Shown here in pieces: positions 1-8,025 of a stretch of 64,000 nt of DNA. The notes beneath the pieces were generated by a model. The model saw only the letters and a program-made list of their open reading frames with translations, was not told the origin of the DNA and did no database searches. This stretch comes from Roseicyclus persicicus (GTDB taxonomy: Bacteria > Pseudomonadota > Alphaproteobacteria > Rhodobacterales > Rhodobacteraceae), in assembly GCF_012395815.1 (NCBI RefSeq), contig NZ_JAAZQQ010000001.1, forward strand, positions 310,001 through 374,000, written 5' to 3'. Position 1 is the stretch's first letter; each line of letters begins with the position of its first letter. The translations under genes were made by a program, and so were the position numbers.

Positions 1-42
1 GGCCGCACGCTGCTCGACAACGTGACCTTCGCCGCGCACTGA
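1..42 (+). CDS. 3' end of a gene cut by the window edge
   Basis: Thirteen codons and a TGA stop are open in the first frame, ending ...FAAH. The rest lies outside the window, so no function can be given. The next gene is on the opposite strand and its stop lies 8 bases away, so the two genes converge. Confidence 0.4.
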   Translation, partial: GRTLLDNVTFAAH

Positions 43-50
43 GGCCCGGC

Positions 51-632
51 TCAGCCCGCCTGCACGTCGCAGGGCAGGGGGCCGGGCGGGAAGTCGGCCC
101 AGCCCCAGAACGCGCCCTTCAGGCTGTCGGGGTCCGGCAGCACCACGATGTAGTCCGACGCGCCGCGCGGGACGTGGCCGAACCCGATGGAGGCGCCGGC
201 CGCGATCGTCCCCGCGACGGGCGCGTCGGGGCGAAGCCCGGTCCGCACCGCCACCGGGGCGCCGCGGTAGCCGATGCAGCCGCTCTCGAAGGGCTCGCGG
301 ACGGGGATGTCCTCCATCAGCCGGTAGGGTTCGACCGCGCCGGGGTCCGACAGGGCCGTGCGGGCGGTGTCGACGGCGCAGCCCTCCTCGGTCTCGCGCG
401 CGCGGATCTCGGCGACCAGCGCGGCGAGGTCGGGCCGCAGGTCGGGCGCCCGGGTCGTGCAGTCGGCGTTGTCGAACAGGGCCTGCCCCAGCGGCGAGGT
501 GAAGCAGTAGCCGGCGCGGTCGAAGATCAGGTTGCGGGCGAACCACCAGTCCTCGCAGAGCAGGTCCTGCGCGGCGGCGGGCGCGGCGACCCACAGGGCG
601 GCGAGGCATCCGAGGGCGGCGTGGCGGCGCAT
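51..632 (-). CDS. Secreted DUF4453/YARHG-like protein
   Basis: This 193-residue protein starts with a clear Sec signal peptide (MRRHAALGCLAALW, cleaved after AAAQ near residue 22). The mature N-terminus has the cysteine- and aromatic-rich block CEDWWFARNLIFDRAGYCF, followed by GQALFDN and a further Cys, which matches the DUF4453/YARHG pattern of periplasmic proteins. The C-terminal half (about residues 115-190) resembles a small SH3-like beta domain. Six or more cysteines suggest disulfides in the periplasm. CGGAG lies 8 bases before the ATG. The function is unknown; the domain name is from memory of the pattern. Confidence 0.75.
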   Translation of the reverse strand: MRRHAALGCLAALWVAAPAAAQDLLCEDWWFARNLIFDRAGYCFTSPLGQALFDNADCTTRAPDLRPDLAALVAEIRARETEEGCAVDTARTALSDPGAVEPYRLMEDIPVREPFESGCIGYRGAPVAVRTGLRPDAPVAGTIAAGASIGFGHVPRGASDYIVVLPDPDSLKGAFWGWADFPPGPLPCDVQAG

Positions 633-763
633 GGCGGGATCTCCGGCGGGGCTGCGCCCAGCTTACGGCACGCCGGCGGCTGCTGTCGATCCGGTCCCGT
701 CAAACGCGAACCCCCGGCCGTTGCGGGCCGGGGGCTGCGGGGGGATTGCGCGGCGCGGGACGT

Positions 764-1537
764 TCAGCGGCGGCGGCGATCGTCCTCGTCGTCCTCGTCC
801 TCGTCGTCGGTGTTCGGCAGGTTGAACAGGCTGTCGGCGTCCAGCGCGGCGGCGCGGCGGGTGGTCTCGTCCTCTTCATCGTCCTGCGACAGCGAGAAGG
901 TCTCGAGCCCCGCGATGGCCGAGGGGATGCGCGGCTCGGGCGCCATGCCGAGGCTGGTTTCGGTCGACACCAGCTTCATCCGCTCGTCGTCGGTCATCAC
1001 GCCGCCCTCGCGGGCCTTCTTGGCGTTGGCCTTCTGCACGGCGGCGTCCAGTTCCGACTGCTTGCACAGCCCCAGCGCGACCGGGTCGATGGGCTGGATG
1101 TTGCCGATGTTCCAGTGCGTGCGCTCGCGGATGGTCTGGATCGTCGGCTTGGTGGTGCCCACCAGCTTGGAGACCTGTCCGTCCGACAGCTCGGGGTGGA
1201 ACTTGACCAGCCACAGGATCGCGGCGGGGCGGTCCTGCCGCTTGGACAGGGGGGTGTAGCGCGGGCCGCGGCGCTTTTCCTCGCCGACGGCGGCGGGGTT
1301 GTGCTTGAGACGGAGCTTGTAGGCCGGGTCGGCCTCGCCCTTGGTGATCTCGTCCTGCGTCAGCTGGTTGTTGACGATGGGATCGAAGCCCTTGACGCCC
1401 TGGGCCACGTCGCCGTCGGCGATGCCCTGCACCTCCAGCTCGTGCAGCCCGCAGAAATCGCCGATCTGCTTGAAGCTCAGCGTGGTGTTGTCCACGAGCC
1501 AGACGGCGGTGGCCTTGGCCATGATCGGTTTGTTCAT
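764..1537 (-). CDS. trcR: Cell-cycle transcriptional regulator TrcR (DUF1013)
   Basis: This 257-residue protein begins MNKPIMAKATAVWLVDNT and contains SFKQIGDFCGLHELEVQGIADG, typical of the alphaproteobacterial DUF1013 family, which is annotated as cell-cycle regulator TrcR after Caulobacter. A second helix-turn-helix-like stretch is LSDGQVSKLVGTTKPTIQTI near residues 120-140. The start at 1537 is chosen because AAGGA lies 9 bases upstream; a longer frame to 1675 exists but has no family support and would run into the divergent gene. The C-terminus is a run of Asp/Glu ending in RRRR, encoded by a near-repetitive GTCCTC tract at about 778-812. The role is inferred from family knowledge. Confidence 0.8.
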   Translation of the reverse strand: MNKPIMAKATAVWLVDNTTLSFKQIGDFCGLHELEVQGIADGDVAQGVKGFDPIVNNQLTQDEITKGEADPAYKLRLKHNPAAVGEEKRRGPRYTPLSKRQDRPAAILWLVKFHPELSDGQVSKLVGTTKPTIQTIRERTHWNIGNIQPIDPVALGLCKQSELDAAVQKANAKKAREGGVMTDDERMKLVSTETSLGMAPEPRIPSAIAGLETFSLSQDDEEDETTRRAAALDADSLFNLPNTDDEDEDDEDDRRRR

Positions 1538-1665
1538 CGTGATCCGTCCTTCAGAAATGCCTTCTCCCCTGCCGGGCGGGCCGGCGGCGGAGCCTGTCCG
1601 CCATTCCTCGATTTCGGGGAAATCCCCGCGTATATAGGCCCCGGCCGTCACGGAGGGAAGAGGAA

Positions 1666-2298
1666 ATGCGGGCACTGGCTTGGGCGCTGATCTGGCTGGG
1701 CGGCGCGGCGCTGGCCGAGGGTGAACGCGCGGGGGCGTTCGATTACTACGTCCTGTCGCTCAGCTGGACGCCGTCGTGGTGCGCGCTCGAGGGCGACGAC
1801 CGCGGCTCGCCGCAATGCGACCAGGGGCAGGGCTACGGCTTCACCCTGCACGGGCTCTGGCCGCAGTACGAGGACGGCTGGCCGAGCTTCTGCCCCACGT
1901 CCGAGCGCCCGCCGTCGCGCGCGCAGACCGGGGCGATGGTGGACATCATGGGGTCGTCGGGGCTGGCCTGGCACCAGTGGCGCAAGCACGGGTCCTGCAC
2001 CGGGCTGTCGGCCGAGGACTACTACCGCCTGTCGCGGCTGGCCTACGAGGCGGTGGCGCGGCCCGAGGTGTTGCGCCGGCTCGACCGCACGGTGCGCCTG
2101 CCCGCCGAGGTGGTCGAGGAAGCGTTCCTCGAGGCGAACCCCGATCTCGCCGACGAGATGATGACGGTGACCTGTCGCGCCGGCCATGTGCAGGAGGTCC
2201 GCATCTGCCTGACCCGCGGGCTGGAGCCGCGCGCCTGCGGGGCGGATGTGGAGCGCGACTGCACGCTGAGGGATGCGCTGTTTCCGCCGATGCGGTGA
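1666..2298 (+). CDS. Ribonuclease T2 family protein
   Basis: This is a 210-residue secreted endoribonuclease that should cleave RNA through a 2',3'-cyclic phosphate in the periplasm. A signal peptide covers residues 1-18. The first T2 catalytic segment is FTLHGLWPQY (His62) and the second is WHQWRKHGSC (His103, His108). The second segment normally reads HEWxKHG; here the Glu is Gln104, an unusual change at a residue thought to stabilise the transition state. Eight cysteines fit a disulfide-bonded exported protein. GAGG and GAGGAA precede the ATG. It diverges from trcR. The family assignment is firm; activity with Gln104 is not proven. Confidence 0.9.
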   Translation: MRALAWALIWLGGAALAEGERAGAFDYYVLSLSWTPSWCALEGDDRGSPQCDQGQGYGFTLHGLWPQYEDGWPSFCPTSERPPSRAQTGAMVDIMGSSGLAWHQWRKHGSCTGLSAEDYYRLSRLAYEAVARPEVLRRLDRTVRLPAEVVEEAFLEANPDLADEMMTVTCRAGHVQEVRICLTRGLEPRACGADVERDCTLRDALFPPMR

Positions 2299-2304
2299 GG
2301 GGGG

Positions 2305-2330
2305 TTGACATGTTCCCAAATTGGGAACAT
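2305..2330 (+). promoter_or_regulatory. higBA promoter and autoregulatory operator
   Basis: A perfect -35 hexamer TTGACA (2305-2310) runs directly into a 21-base palindrome with arms ATGTTCCCAA (2310-2319) and TTGGGAACAT (2321-2330) around a single A. No strong -10 is visible about 17 bases on (AACATC is the nearest), as expected where the operator fills the spacer. A palindrome this perfect just upstream of a toxin-antitoxin pair is the usual site for repression by the antitoxin. Confidence 0.75.
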
Positions 2331-2364
2331 CTCTGCCCCGAAGGCATCACGGACACCGCCGGCC

Positions 2365-2664
2365 ATGCGCGTTCTGTCAAAGCGGACGCTCGTCGAGTTC
2401 TGGACCCGGCACGCCGCGGCGCGGGCGCCGCTGCAGTTCTGGTACGAGGCGGTCAGCGCGGCCCGCTGGGACCGGCCGCAGGACGTGAAGGACCAGTTCG
2501 GGTCTACCGTCGATTTCGTGGGCGACAGCCGGATCGTCTTCGACATCGGCGGCAACAAGTTCCGGCTCGTGGCCCGGGTGGTCTACGCGCCCTATCACCG
2601 CGTGATGGTCAAGTTCGTGGGCACCCATGCCGAGTACGACAAGATCGATGTGGAGAAGATCTGA
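2365..2664 (+). CDS. higB: Type II toxin HigB (RelE/ParE-like mRNA interferase)
   Basis: This 99-residue protein, MRVLSKRTLVEFWTRHAAAR, has the HigB_toxin pattern: W-T-R-H near the N-terminus, the central GNKFRLVARV strand and the ending FVGTHAEYDKID. Family members cleave mRNA at the ribosome A site. The start at 2365 gives the canonical N-terminus; an upstream in-frame ATG lies inside the operator and is rejected. Its stop overlaps the antitoxin start by one base (TGATG), which suggests translational coupling. The toxin-first order is typical of higBA. The basic residues expected for activity (Arg, Lys, His) are present. Confidence 0.9.
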   Translation: MRVLSKRTLVEFWTRHAAARAPLQFWYEAVSAARWDRPQDVKDQFGSTVDFVGDSRIVFDIGGNKFRLVARVVYAPYHRVMVKFVGTHAEYDKIDVEKI

Positions 2665-3062
2665 TGGATATCCGACCGATCCGGACCGATGCGGACCTCG
2701 ACTGGGCGCTGGCGCAGGTCGAAGCCTATTTCGATGACCCGCCGGCGCCGGGGACCCCCGAGGCGGACCGCTTCGACCTCCTGAGCGACCTGATCGAGGC
2801 CTACGAGAACCGGGAATATCCCATCGACGGGCCCGACCCGATCGCCACGCTGCAGGGATACATGACCCTGACCGGCCGGCGCCCCTCGGATCTGGCCGAG
2901 CTGGTGGGCGGGCGTGGGCGGGCGTCCGAGATCCTGAACCGCAAGCGCCGCCTTACGCTGGGGATGATCCAGAGGCTGCACGAGGAATGGCGCATTCCGG
3001 CGCGGTCCCTGATCGCGCCCTATCACCTGGAAGCCGGCGGGGAGGCACAGGCGGACTCGTGA
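2664..3062 (+). CDS. higA: Antitoxin HigA
   Basis: This 132-residue protein has an acidic N-terminal half (DADLDWALAQVEAYFDDPP) that should bind and neutralise HigB. It also has an Xre-type helix-turn-helix in the C-terminal half (GRRPSDLAELVGGRGRASEI, about residues 72-91) ahead of RKRRLTLGMIQRL. This layout matches the HigA family, in which the DNA-binding domain represses the operon. It probably binds the palindrome at 2310-2330. It is coupled to the toxin by a one-base overlap. Confidence 0.9.
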   Translation: MDIRPIRTDADLDWALAQVEAYFDDPPAPGTPEADRFDLLSDLIEAYENREYPIDGPDPIATLQGYMTLTGRRPSDLAELVGGRGRASEILNRKRRLTLGMIQRLHEEWRIPARSLIAPYHLEAGGEAQADS

Positions 3063-3135
3063 GGGGCTGCGCCTGGTTGCAGCCGGATCGGGGCGCGCGC
3101 GGGCGGATCCCCCGGGGCTCCGCCCTTCCGGTCGC

Positions 3136-3158
3136 CGAAGGCTCCACGGGAGCCTTCG
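3136..3158. terminator. Hairpin, left duplicate
   Basis: CGAAGGCTCC and GGAGCCTTCG pair as a perfect 10-bp stem around the three-base loop ACG. A second stem, CCGCT-TTC-AGCGG, follows at 3159-3171. There is no long T-tract on either side. It lies between convergent higA and the adenosyltransferase gene, so it may stop transcription in both directions. Confidence 0.5.
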
Positions 3159-3215
3159 CCGCTTTCAGCGGTTCGCGCCCGCCCTTGCGGGCCTGGGCTC
3201 CGCCCTTCCGGTCGC

Positions 3216-3238
3216 CGAAGGCTCCACGGGAGCCTTCG
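3216..3238. terminator. Hairpin, right duplicate, at the end of the adenosyltransferase gene
   Basis: This is an exact copy of the 10-bp stem with loop ACG seen 80 bases to the left. It begins 7 bases beyond the stop codon of the minus-strand adenosyltransferase gene, the expected place for its terminator. The second small stem (3239-3251) overlaps the stop codon itself. Confidence 0.55.
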
Positions 3239-3244
3239 CCGCTT

Positions 3245-3817
3245 TCAGCGGTTCGCGCCCGGAACCCACAACACGTCGTCGCGGCCGTCGTTGTTGGCGA
3301 TCCGCCCCGCGACGAAGAACCAGTCGGACAGGCGGTTGAGGTATTTCACCCCCTCGGCATTGATCGATTCGACCGTGCCGAGCTCCACGCTCATCCGCTC
3401 GGCCCGGCGCGCCACGGTGCGGCAGACGTGCAGGTGCGCCGACAGCGCCGAGCCGCCGGGCAGGATGAAGCTGCGCAGCGGCTCCAGCCGCGCGTTCATG
3501 GCGTCGATCTCGCGTTCCAGCCGGTCGACCTGCGCCGCGACGATGCGCAGGGCGGGGTAGGGGCGTTCGTCGTCCTTTTCCATGTTCGGCGTGCACAGGT
3601 CCGCGCCGAGGTCGAACAGGTCGTTCTGGATCGCCTTGAGCCGCTCGGCCATCTCGCCCTCGGCATGGAGGCGCGCCACGCCCAGCGCGGCGTTCAGCTC
3701 GTCCACCGTGCCGTAGGCCGCCACGCGCGGCGAATGCTTCGCCACCCGGCTGCCGTCGCCCAGCGCGGTCTCGCCGGCGTCGCCGGTGCGGGTGTAGATC
3801 TTGTTCAGCACCACCAT
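3245..3817 (-). CDS. pduO: Cob(I)yrinic acid a,c-diamide adenosyltransferase (PduO type)
   Basis: This 190-residue enzyme moves the adenosyl group of ATP to cob(I)alamin to make adenosylcobalamin. The N-terminal TRTGDAGETALGDGSR binds ATP. RPYPALRIVAAQVDRLE, FILPGGS, HVCRTVARRAER and YLNRLSDWFFVAGR are hallmark blocks of the PduO/MMAB trimeric family, distinct from CobA. It follows a HIG1-domain gene with only three bases between them, so both are probably in one transcript. Its product is the cofactor of the ethylmalonyl-CoA mutase at 55.6 kb. The last codons lie in a 67-bp duplication. Confidence 0.95.
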   Translation of the reverse strand: MVVLNKIYTRTGDAGETALGDGSRVAKHSPRVAAYGTVDELNAALGVARLHAEGEMAERLKAIQNDLFDLGADLCTPNMEKDDERPYPALRIVAAQVDRLEREIDAMNARLEPLRSFILPGGSALSAHLHVCRTVARRAERMSVELGTVESINAEGVKYLNRLSDWFFVAGRIANNDGRDDVLWVPGANR

Positions 3818-3820
3818 GTC

Positions 3821-4027
3821 TCAGTTCCCCGTCTGGCCGCGGACCCAGACGAACAGCATGATCAGGACCACGGCCCCGAACTGTGCCATCAGGCGCCAGC
3901 GCATGTACTTGTTGGACTCCTTCGCCGACTCGGCCGTGCCCTTGCGGAAGGCGTTGATGCCCAGAAGCAGGATGACGAGCACGCCCAGGCAGGCGACGAG
4001 GGCGATGATCAGAAGCGGGTCTTGCAC
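3821..4027 (-). CDS. Twin-transmembrane HIG1-domain protein
   Basis: This is a 68-residue protein with two membrane helices (about residues 5-25 and 48-64) and a short basic loop between them, NAFRKGTAESAKESNKYMRW. The RKGTAE...SNKYMRWR pattern is that of hypoxia-induced protein domain members found widely in alphaproteobacteria, whose mitochondrial relatives associate with respiratory complexes. The link to the downstream cobalamin gene (three-base gap) is positional only. Confidence 0.85.
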   Translation of the reverse strand: MQDPLLIIALVACLGVLVILLLGINAFRKGTAESAKESNKYMRWRLMAQFGAVVLIMLFVWVRGQTGN

Positions 4028-4084
4028 GTTGGTTGTCCTTCCGTCCGGTCGAGGCCCGGACCCTAGCGTGTCGCGGGCAAAAGG

Positions 4085-4906
4085 CTAGAGCCGCGCGACG
4101 ATCCTGTCCTGCAGCGCGTCGGGCAGGATGCGGGTCAGCACCGCAGCGATGTAGGCTGGCGTGGTGATGTAGTAGCGGCGCCGGGGGCGCGGGCTTTCCA
4201 GCGCGTGGATCAGCTTCTTCACCACCGCCTCGGGGCCGAGTTCGAACAGGTCGCGGCCGGCCTCGCGGCGGGCGGTCCACTTGGTGAGGTAGAACTCGGC
4301 GTGGCGCGAGCCTTCCGCGTCGATCCAGCGGTCGAACTGCGCCATCGAGCGGTCGCGGAACCCCGAGGTGACCGGCCCGGTGTTCAGGATCGACACGTGG
4401 ATGCCGGTGCCCTGAAGCTCCACACGCATGCATTTCGTCAGCCCCTCGAGCGCGTGCTTGGTGGCGACATAGGCCGCGCGCCATTTCAGCGCGGTGAAGC
4501 CCACCACCGAGGAATGCTGCACGATCCGGCCGCCGCCCTGCGTGCGCATGTGGCGGATCGCGTGGGTCGTCAGCTCGTGCAGGCCGAAGAGGTTGGAGGA
4601 AAACACCTCCTCCAGCCCGCCGCGGGGCAGGTCCTCGGCCGCGCCCGGCATCCCGTGGCCCGCGTTGTTGAAGAGCGCGTCGAGGCGGCCGCCCGCCAGC
4701 GCGACGGCCTCGGCAAAGCCCGCGGCAATGCTGGCGCTGTCGTGGTGGTCGATGCGGACGGCGGCGAAGCCCGCGGCCTGCAGGGCGGCCACGTCCTCGG
4801 GCTTGCGGGCCGAGGCGATGACGGTCCAGCCGCGGGCGCGCAGGCCTTCGCAGGCCGCCCGCCCGATCCCCGAGGAACATCCCGTGATGAGAACCGTCCG
4901 CGCCAT
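4085..4906 (-). CDS. SDR family oxidoreductase
   Basis: This is a 273-residue classical short-chain dehydrogenase. The cofactor motif TGCSSGIGRAACEGL is at residues 8-22, NNAG is near residue 82, and the catalytic YxxxK is YVATK, preceded by the Ser of HSSVVGF. The Rossmann strand ends IASARK, which favours NADP(H). The length and the C-terminal RRRYYITTPAYIA block resemble retinol-dehydrogenase-like bacterial SDRs acting on lipophilic alcohols or ketones. The substrate cannot be told. It stands alone on the minus strand. Confidence 0.88.
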   Translation of the reverse strand: MARTVLITGCSSGIGRAACEGLRARGWTVIASARKPEDVAALQAAGFAAVRIDHHDSASIAAGFAEAVALAGGRLDALFNNAGHGMPGAAEDLPRGGLEEVFSSNLFGLHELTTHAIRHMRTQGGGRIVQHSSVVGFTALKWRAAYVATKHALEGLTKCMRVELQGTGIHVSILNTGPVTSGFRDRSMAQFDRWIDAEGSRHAEFYLTKWTARREAGRDLFELGPEAVVKKLIHALESPRPRRRYYITTPAYIAAVLTRILPDALQDRIVARL

Positions 4907-4973
4907 GGTGGCGCCTCCTTCTGCCCGCGTCGCGCGCCCTGCCTAGGGCAGCGCCGCCGCGGCGGCAACGGTC

Positions 4974-5474
4974 TCAGTTGACCGGCGCGACGAAGCGGTC
5001 GGCCATGTAGCCCTCGACCCCGCCGTCGACGGTGCGGATCTGCACCCAGCCGTTGCCGAGCGCCGCGATCAGCTCGGCCCGTTCGCCCTGCACCAGCGCG
5101 TCGAGCACGGGCTGGTCGGTTGAGGGGCCGGCGCGCAGGTTCACGCTGGCCCCGGTGACCTGCACCAGCGGCAGGTCGGGCTGCCCGGCCGAGGCCGAGG
5201 CGATCACCGTCTCGGGCGCCCGGGTGGACACGGCGTGGATGGTGTCGCGGTCGGTGACCAGCGCCGCGGGGTCGATCACGGTGGCGATGGCCAGCACCCG
5301 GCCGTCGGCGGTGACGAGGCGACCGGTGGGCGTCGGCTGGGCCGGGGCGGTGGCGTCGACGCCCGCCGCGCGTGTCACGTCGACCCCGGGCGCGGCCGCA
5401 TCGGGCGCGCGCTCGGAAAAGATCACCAGCCCCGCATAGATCGCGGCGCCCAGCATCAGGGTCAGACGCAACAT
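4974..5474 (-). CDS. Membrane-anchored or secreted SH3-domain protein
   Basis: This 166-residue protein has an N-terminal hydrophobic segment ([20 protein letters not shown]), a Pro/Ala-rich linker, and one bacterial SH3 domain at about residues 105-165 ([12 protein letters not shown]...GNGWVQIR...GYMADRFV). Such domains bind cell-wall peptides or act as periplasmic adaptors. A longer open frame exists upstream, but it would overlap the divergent parC, and the hydrophobic start fits 5474. The precise role is unknown. Confidence 0.8.
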   Translation of the reverse strand: MLRLTLMLGAAIYAGLVIFSERAPDAAAPGVDVTRAAGVDATAPAQPTPTGRLVTADGRVLAIATVIDPAALVTDRDTIHAVSTRAPETVIASASAGQPDLPLVQVTGASVNLRAGPSTDQPVLDALVQGERAELIAALGNGWVQIRTVDGGVEGYMADRFVAPVN

Positions 5475-5609
5475 GGCAGCACCAGACAAGCCCCGGTAAT
5501 TCCTGGGCTTATAGTCCCCACGGGCCCGATTCGCCGACTCCGGAATCCCCGCACAGGGTGTTTCTCGTGGCTGGACGCCGGGCGTGGCCTCGGCTATCAC
5601 GACATCCTG

Positions 5610-7925
5610 ATGGCGGACCAGGACGACACACAAGATGCAGGGGGCGGCGAGCGCCAGGTCTCCGAGCCTTTGGCGCGCGCCATCGGCTCGCGCTACCTGC
5701 AATACGCGCTGTCGACCATCATGCACCGGGCGCTGCCCGACGCGCGGGACGGTCTGAAGCCGGTCCACCGCCGCATCCTCTACGCCATGCGCGAGCTGCG
5801 GCTGGCGTCGAACGGGGGGTTCCGCAAGTCGGCCAAGATCTCGGGCGACGTGATGGGCAACTACCACCCGCACGGGGACGCCGCGATCTACGACGCGATG
5901 GCGCGGCTGGCGCAGGATTTCGTGATCCGCTACCCGCTGGTCGACGGGCAGGGCAATTTCGGCAACATCGACGGCGACAACCCGGCGGCCTCGCGCTACA
6001 CCGAGGCGCGCATGACGGCGGTGGCCGAGGCGCTGATGGAGGGCCTCGACGAGAACGCCGTCGACTTCCGCCCGAACTACGACGGCACGCTGGAAGAGCC
6101 CGAGGTGCTGCCGGCCGCCGTGCCGAACCTGCTGGCCAACGGGTCGTCGGGCATCGCGGTGGGGATGGCCACCAACATCCCGCCCCACAACCTCGACGAG
6201 CTGGTGGCGGCCTGCCTGCACCTGATCAAGGCGCCCGATGCGCGGGACGAGACGCTCCTGACCTACATCCAGGGCCCCGATTTCCCGACCGGTGGCGTGA
6301 TCGTCGAGCCGAAGGAGAGCATGGCCGAGACCTACCGCACGGGCCGCGGCGCGTTCCGCCTGCGCGCTCGGTGGGTGGTGGAGGATCTGGGCCGCGGGAC
6401 CTGGCAGATCGTGGTCACGGAAATCCCCTACCAGGTGCAGAAGTCCAAGCTGATCGAGCGGCTGGCCGAGCTGATCCAGCTGAAGAAGGTGCCGATCCTG
6501 GCCGATGTGCGGGACGAAAGCGCCGACGACATCCGCATCGTGCTGGAACCCCGATCCAAGAACGTGGACCCCGAGGTGCTGATGGGCACGCTGTTCCGCA
6601 ACTCGGACCTCGAGACGCGGTTCAGCCTGAACATGAACGTGCTGATCGACGGGCGGACGCCGAAGGTCTGTTCGCTGAAGGAGGTGCTGCGCGCCTTCCT
6701 CGACCACCGGCGCGAGGTGCTGATCCGCCGGTCGCGGCACCGGATGGACAAGATCGACCACCGGCTGGAGGTGCTGGAAGGCTTCATCATCGCCTTCCTG
6801 AACCTAGACCGCGTGATCGACATCATCCGCTATGACGACGACCCCAAGGCGGCGCTGATGCGCGAGGACTGGGGGCGGGCCTTTGTCCGGGCGACGTCGG
6901 AGAAAGACTACGTCACGCCCCCGCCGGGCGACGGCGAGCTGACCGAGGTGCAGGCCGACGCGATCCTGAACATGCGGCTGCGCAGCCTGCGGCGGCTGGA
7001 GGAGATGGAGCTGATCCGCGAGCGTGACGCCCTGATGGCCGAGCGCGCGGGGCTTGAGGACCTGCTGGCCGAGGACGCCCTGCAGTGGGCGAGGATCGCC
7101 GAGGAGCTGCGCGAGGTGCGCGGCAAGTTCGGCGCCAAGGCGCCGGGCGGCGCGCGGCGTACGTCCTTTGCCGAGGCGGGCGAGATCGAGGAGGTGCCGA
7201 TCGAGGCGATGATCGAGCGCGAGCCGATCACGGTGGTCTGCTCCAAGATGGGCTGGATCCGCGCCATGAAGGGGCACATCGACCTGTCGACCGAGCTCAA
7301 GTTCCGCGACGGCGACGAGGGGCGGTTCCTGTTCCACGCGGAGACGACCGACAAGCTCCTGATCCTGTCCTCCGCGGGGCGGTTCTACACGCTGTCGGCG
7401 GCGAACCTTCCGGGGGGGCGGGGCCTTGGCGAACCCCTGCGGCTGATGGTCGACCTGCCCAACGAGGCCGAGATCGTGGACCTGTTCGTGCACCGGCCCG
7501 AGGGCAAGCTGCTGCTGGCCTCGTCAGCCGGCGACGGGTTCCTCGTGCCCGAGGCCGAGGTGGTGGCGCAGACGCGGGCGGGCAAGCAGGTGCTGAACCT
7601 CGGCGACGGCGTGACGGCGCGGGTCTGCCGCCCGGTGGCGGCGGGCGACGACGCCATCGCGGTGGTGGGCGACAACCGCAAGCTGCTGGTCTTTGCGATG
7701 GACGAGCTGCCCGAGATGGCCCGCGGCAAGGGCGTGCGGCTGCAGAAATACAAGGACGGCGGCATGTCGGATGCGCGCAGCTTCCGCAAGGCCGACGGCT
7801 TGAGCTGGCTCGACCCCGCGGGGCGGACGCGGACCGAGCCCGACCTGACCGAATGGGATGGCAAGCGGGCGAGTGCGGGCCGCATGGCGCCGCGCGGCTT
7901 CCCGCGGGACAACCGGTTCACCTGA
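5610..7925 (+). CDS. parC: DNA topoisomerase IV subunit A
   Basis: This is a 771-residue type IIA topoisomerase breakage-reunion subunit that decatenates daughter chromosomes together with ParE. The winged-helix block [13 protein letters not shown] (residues 48-60) is intact, and the catalytic tyrosine is Tyr130 in [10 protein letters not shown]. At the quinolone-determining region [13 protein letters not shown], Ala91 stands where E. coli ParC has Ser80, while Asp95 keeps the acidic residue of position 84. The C-terminal beta-pinwheel is short and lacks a GyrA box (QRRGGKG), which separates it from GyrA. The start [10 protein letters not shown] follows a non-canonical leader; other starts are possible. 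Confidence 0.95.
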   Translation: MADQDDTQDAGGGERQVSEPLARAIGSRYLQYALSTIMHRALPDARDGLKPVHRRILYAMRELRLASNGGFRKSAKISGDVMGNYHPHGDAAIYDAMARLAQDFVIRYPLVDGQGNFGNIDGDNPAASRYTEARMTAVAEALMEGLDENAVDFRPNYDGTLEEPEVLPAAVPNLLANGSSGIAVGMATNIPPHNLDELVAACLHLIKAPDARDETLLTYIQGPDFPTGGVIVEPKESMAETYRTGRGAFRLRARWVVEDLGRGTWQIVVTEIPYQVQKSKLIERLAELIQLKKVPILADVRDESADDIRIVLEPRSKNVDPEVLMGTLFRNSDLETRFSLNMNVLIDGRTPKVCSLKEVLRAFLDHRREVLIRRSRHRMDKIDHRLEVLEGFIIAFLNLDRVIDIIRYDDDPKAALMREDWGRAFVRATSEKDYVTPPPGDGELTEVQADAILNMRLRSLRRLEEMELIRERDALMAERAGLEDLLAEDALQWARIAEELREVRGKFGAKAPGGARRTSFAEAGEIEEVPIEAMIEREPITVVCSKMGWIRAMKGHIDLSTELKFRDGDEGRFLFHAETTDKLLILSSAGRFYTLSAANLPGGRGLGEPLRLMVDLPNEAEIVDLFVHRPEGKLLLASSAGDGFLVPEAEVVAQTRAGKQVLNLGDGVTARVCRPVAAGDDAIAVVGDNRKLLVFAMDELPEMARGKGVRLQKYKDGGMSDARSFRKADGLSWLDPAGRTRTEPDLTEWDGKRASAGRMAPRGFPRDNRFT

Positions 7926-7930
7926 GCGCG

Positions 7931-8021
7931 GCCAGAGTTTTGCAAAACTCTGGCCAAGGTCCTTGCAAGGACCTTGGCACAGCCTTGCAAGGCTGTGGCC
8001 AAACTCTTGCAAGAGTTTGGC
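7931..8021. repeat. Run of four perfect TTGCAA-centred palindromes
   Basis: Four abutting palindromes fill the space between two convergent genes: 7931-7954 (24 bp, core GTTTTGCAAAAC), 7953-7978 (26 bp, core TCCTTGCAAGGA), 7978-7997 (20 bp, core GCCTTGCAAGGC) and 7998-8021 (24 bp, core CTCTTGCAAGAG). All are perfect, all centre on TTGCAA, and neighbours meet or overlap at GC. The flanks of each arm differ, so this is not a simple duplication. They could act as bidirectional terminators, but they lack a free T-tract and have almost no loop. Confidence 0.9.
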
Positions 8022-8025
8022 ACGG

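Larger units (their letters stand above)
3115..3261. repeat. Two 67-bp perfect direct repeats, 80 bp apart
   Basis: Bases 3115-3181 and 3195-3261 are identical and offset by exactly 80. The right copy contains the last five codons and stop of the adenosyltransferase gene (GANR, stop at 3245) plus its terminator hairpins; the left copy is a duplicate outside any gene. This looks like a recent tandem duplication of a gene end with its terminator. Each copy holds two short-loop hairpins. Confidence 0.9.

Noticed and set aside
1538-1675. Extended N-terminus for trcR
   Set aside because: The extra 46 residues resemble translated leader (Pro/Gly-rich), and a good SD precedes MNKPIMAK.
3165-4880. 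Long minus-strand open frame of 571 codons
   Set aside because: It runs antisense-frame across the adenosyltransferase, HIG1 and SDR genes, is full of Arg/Pro/Gly and matches no family; it is a GC-driven shadow.
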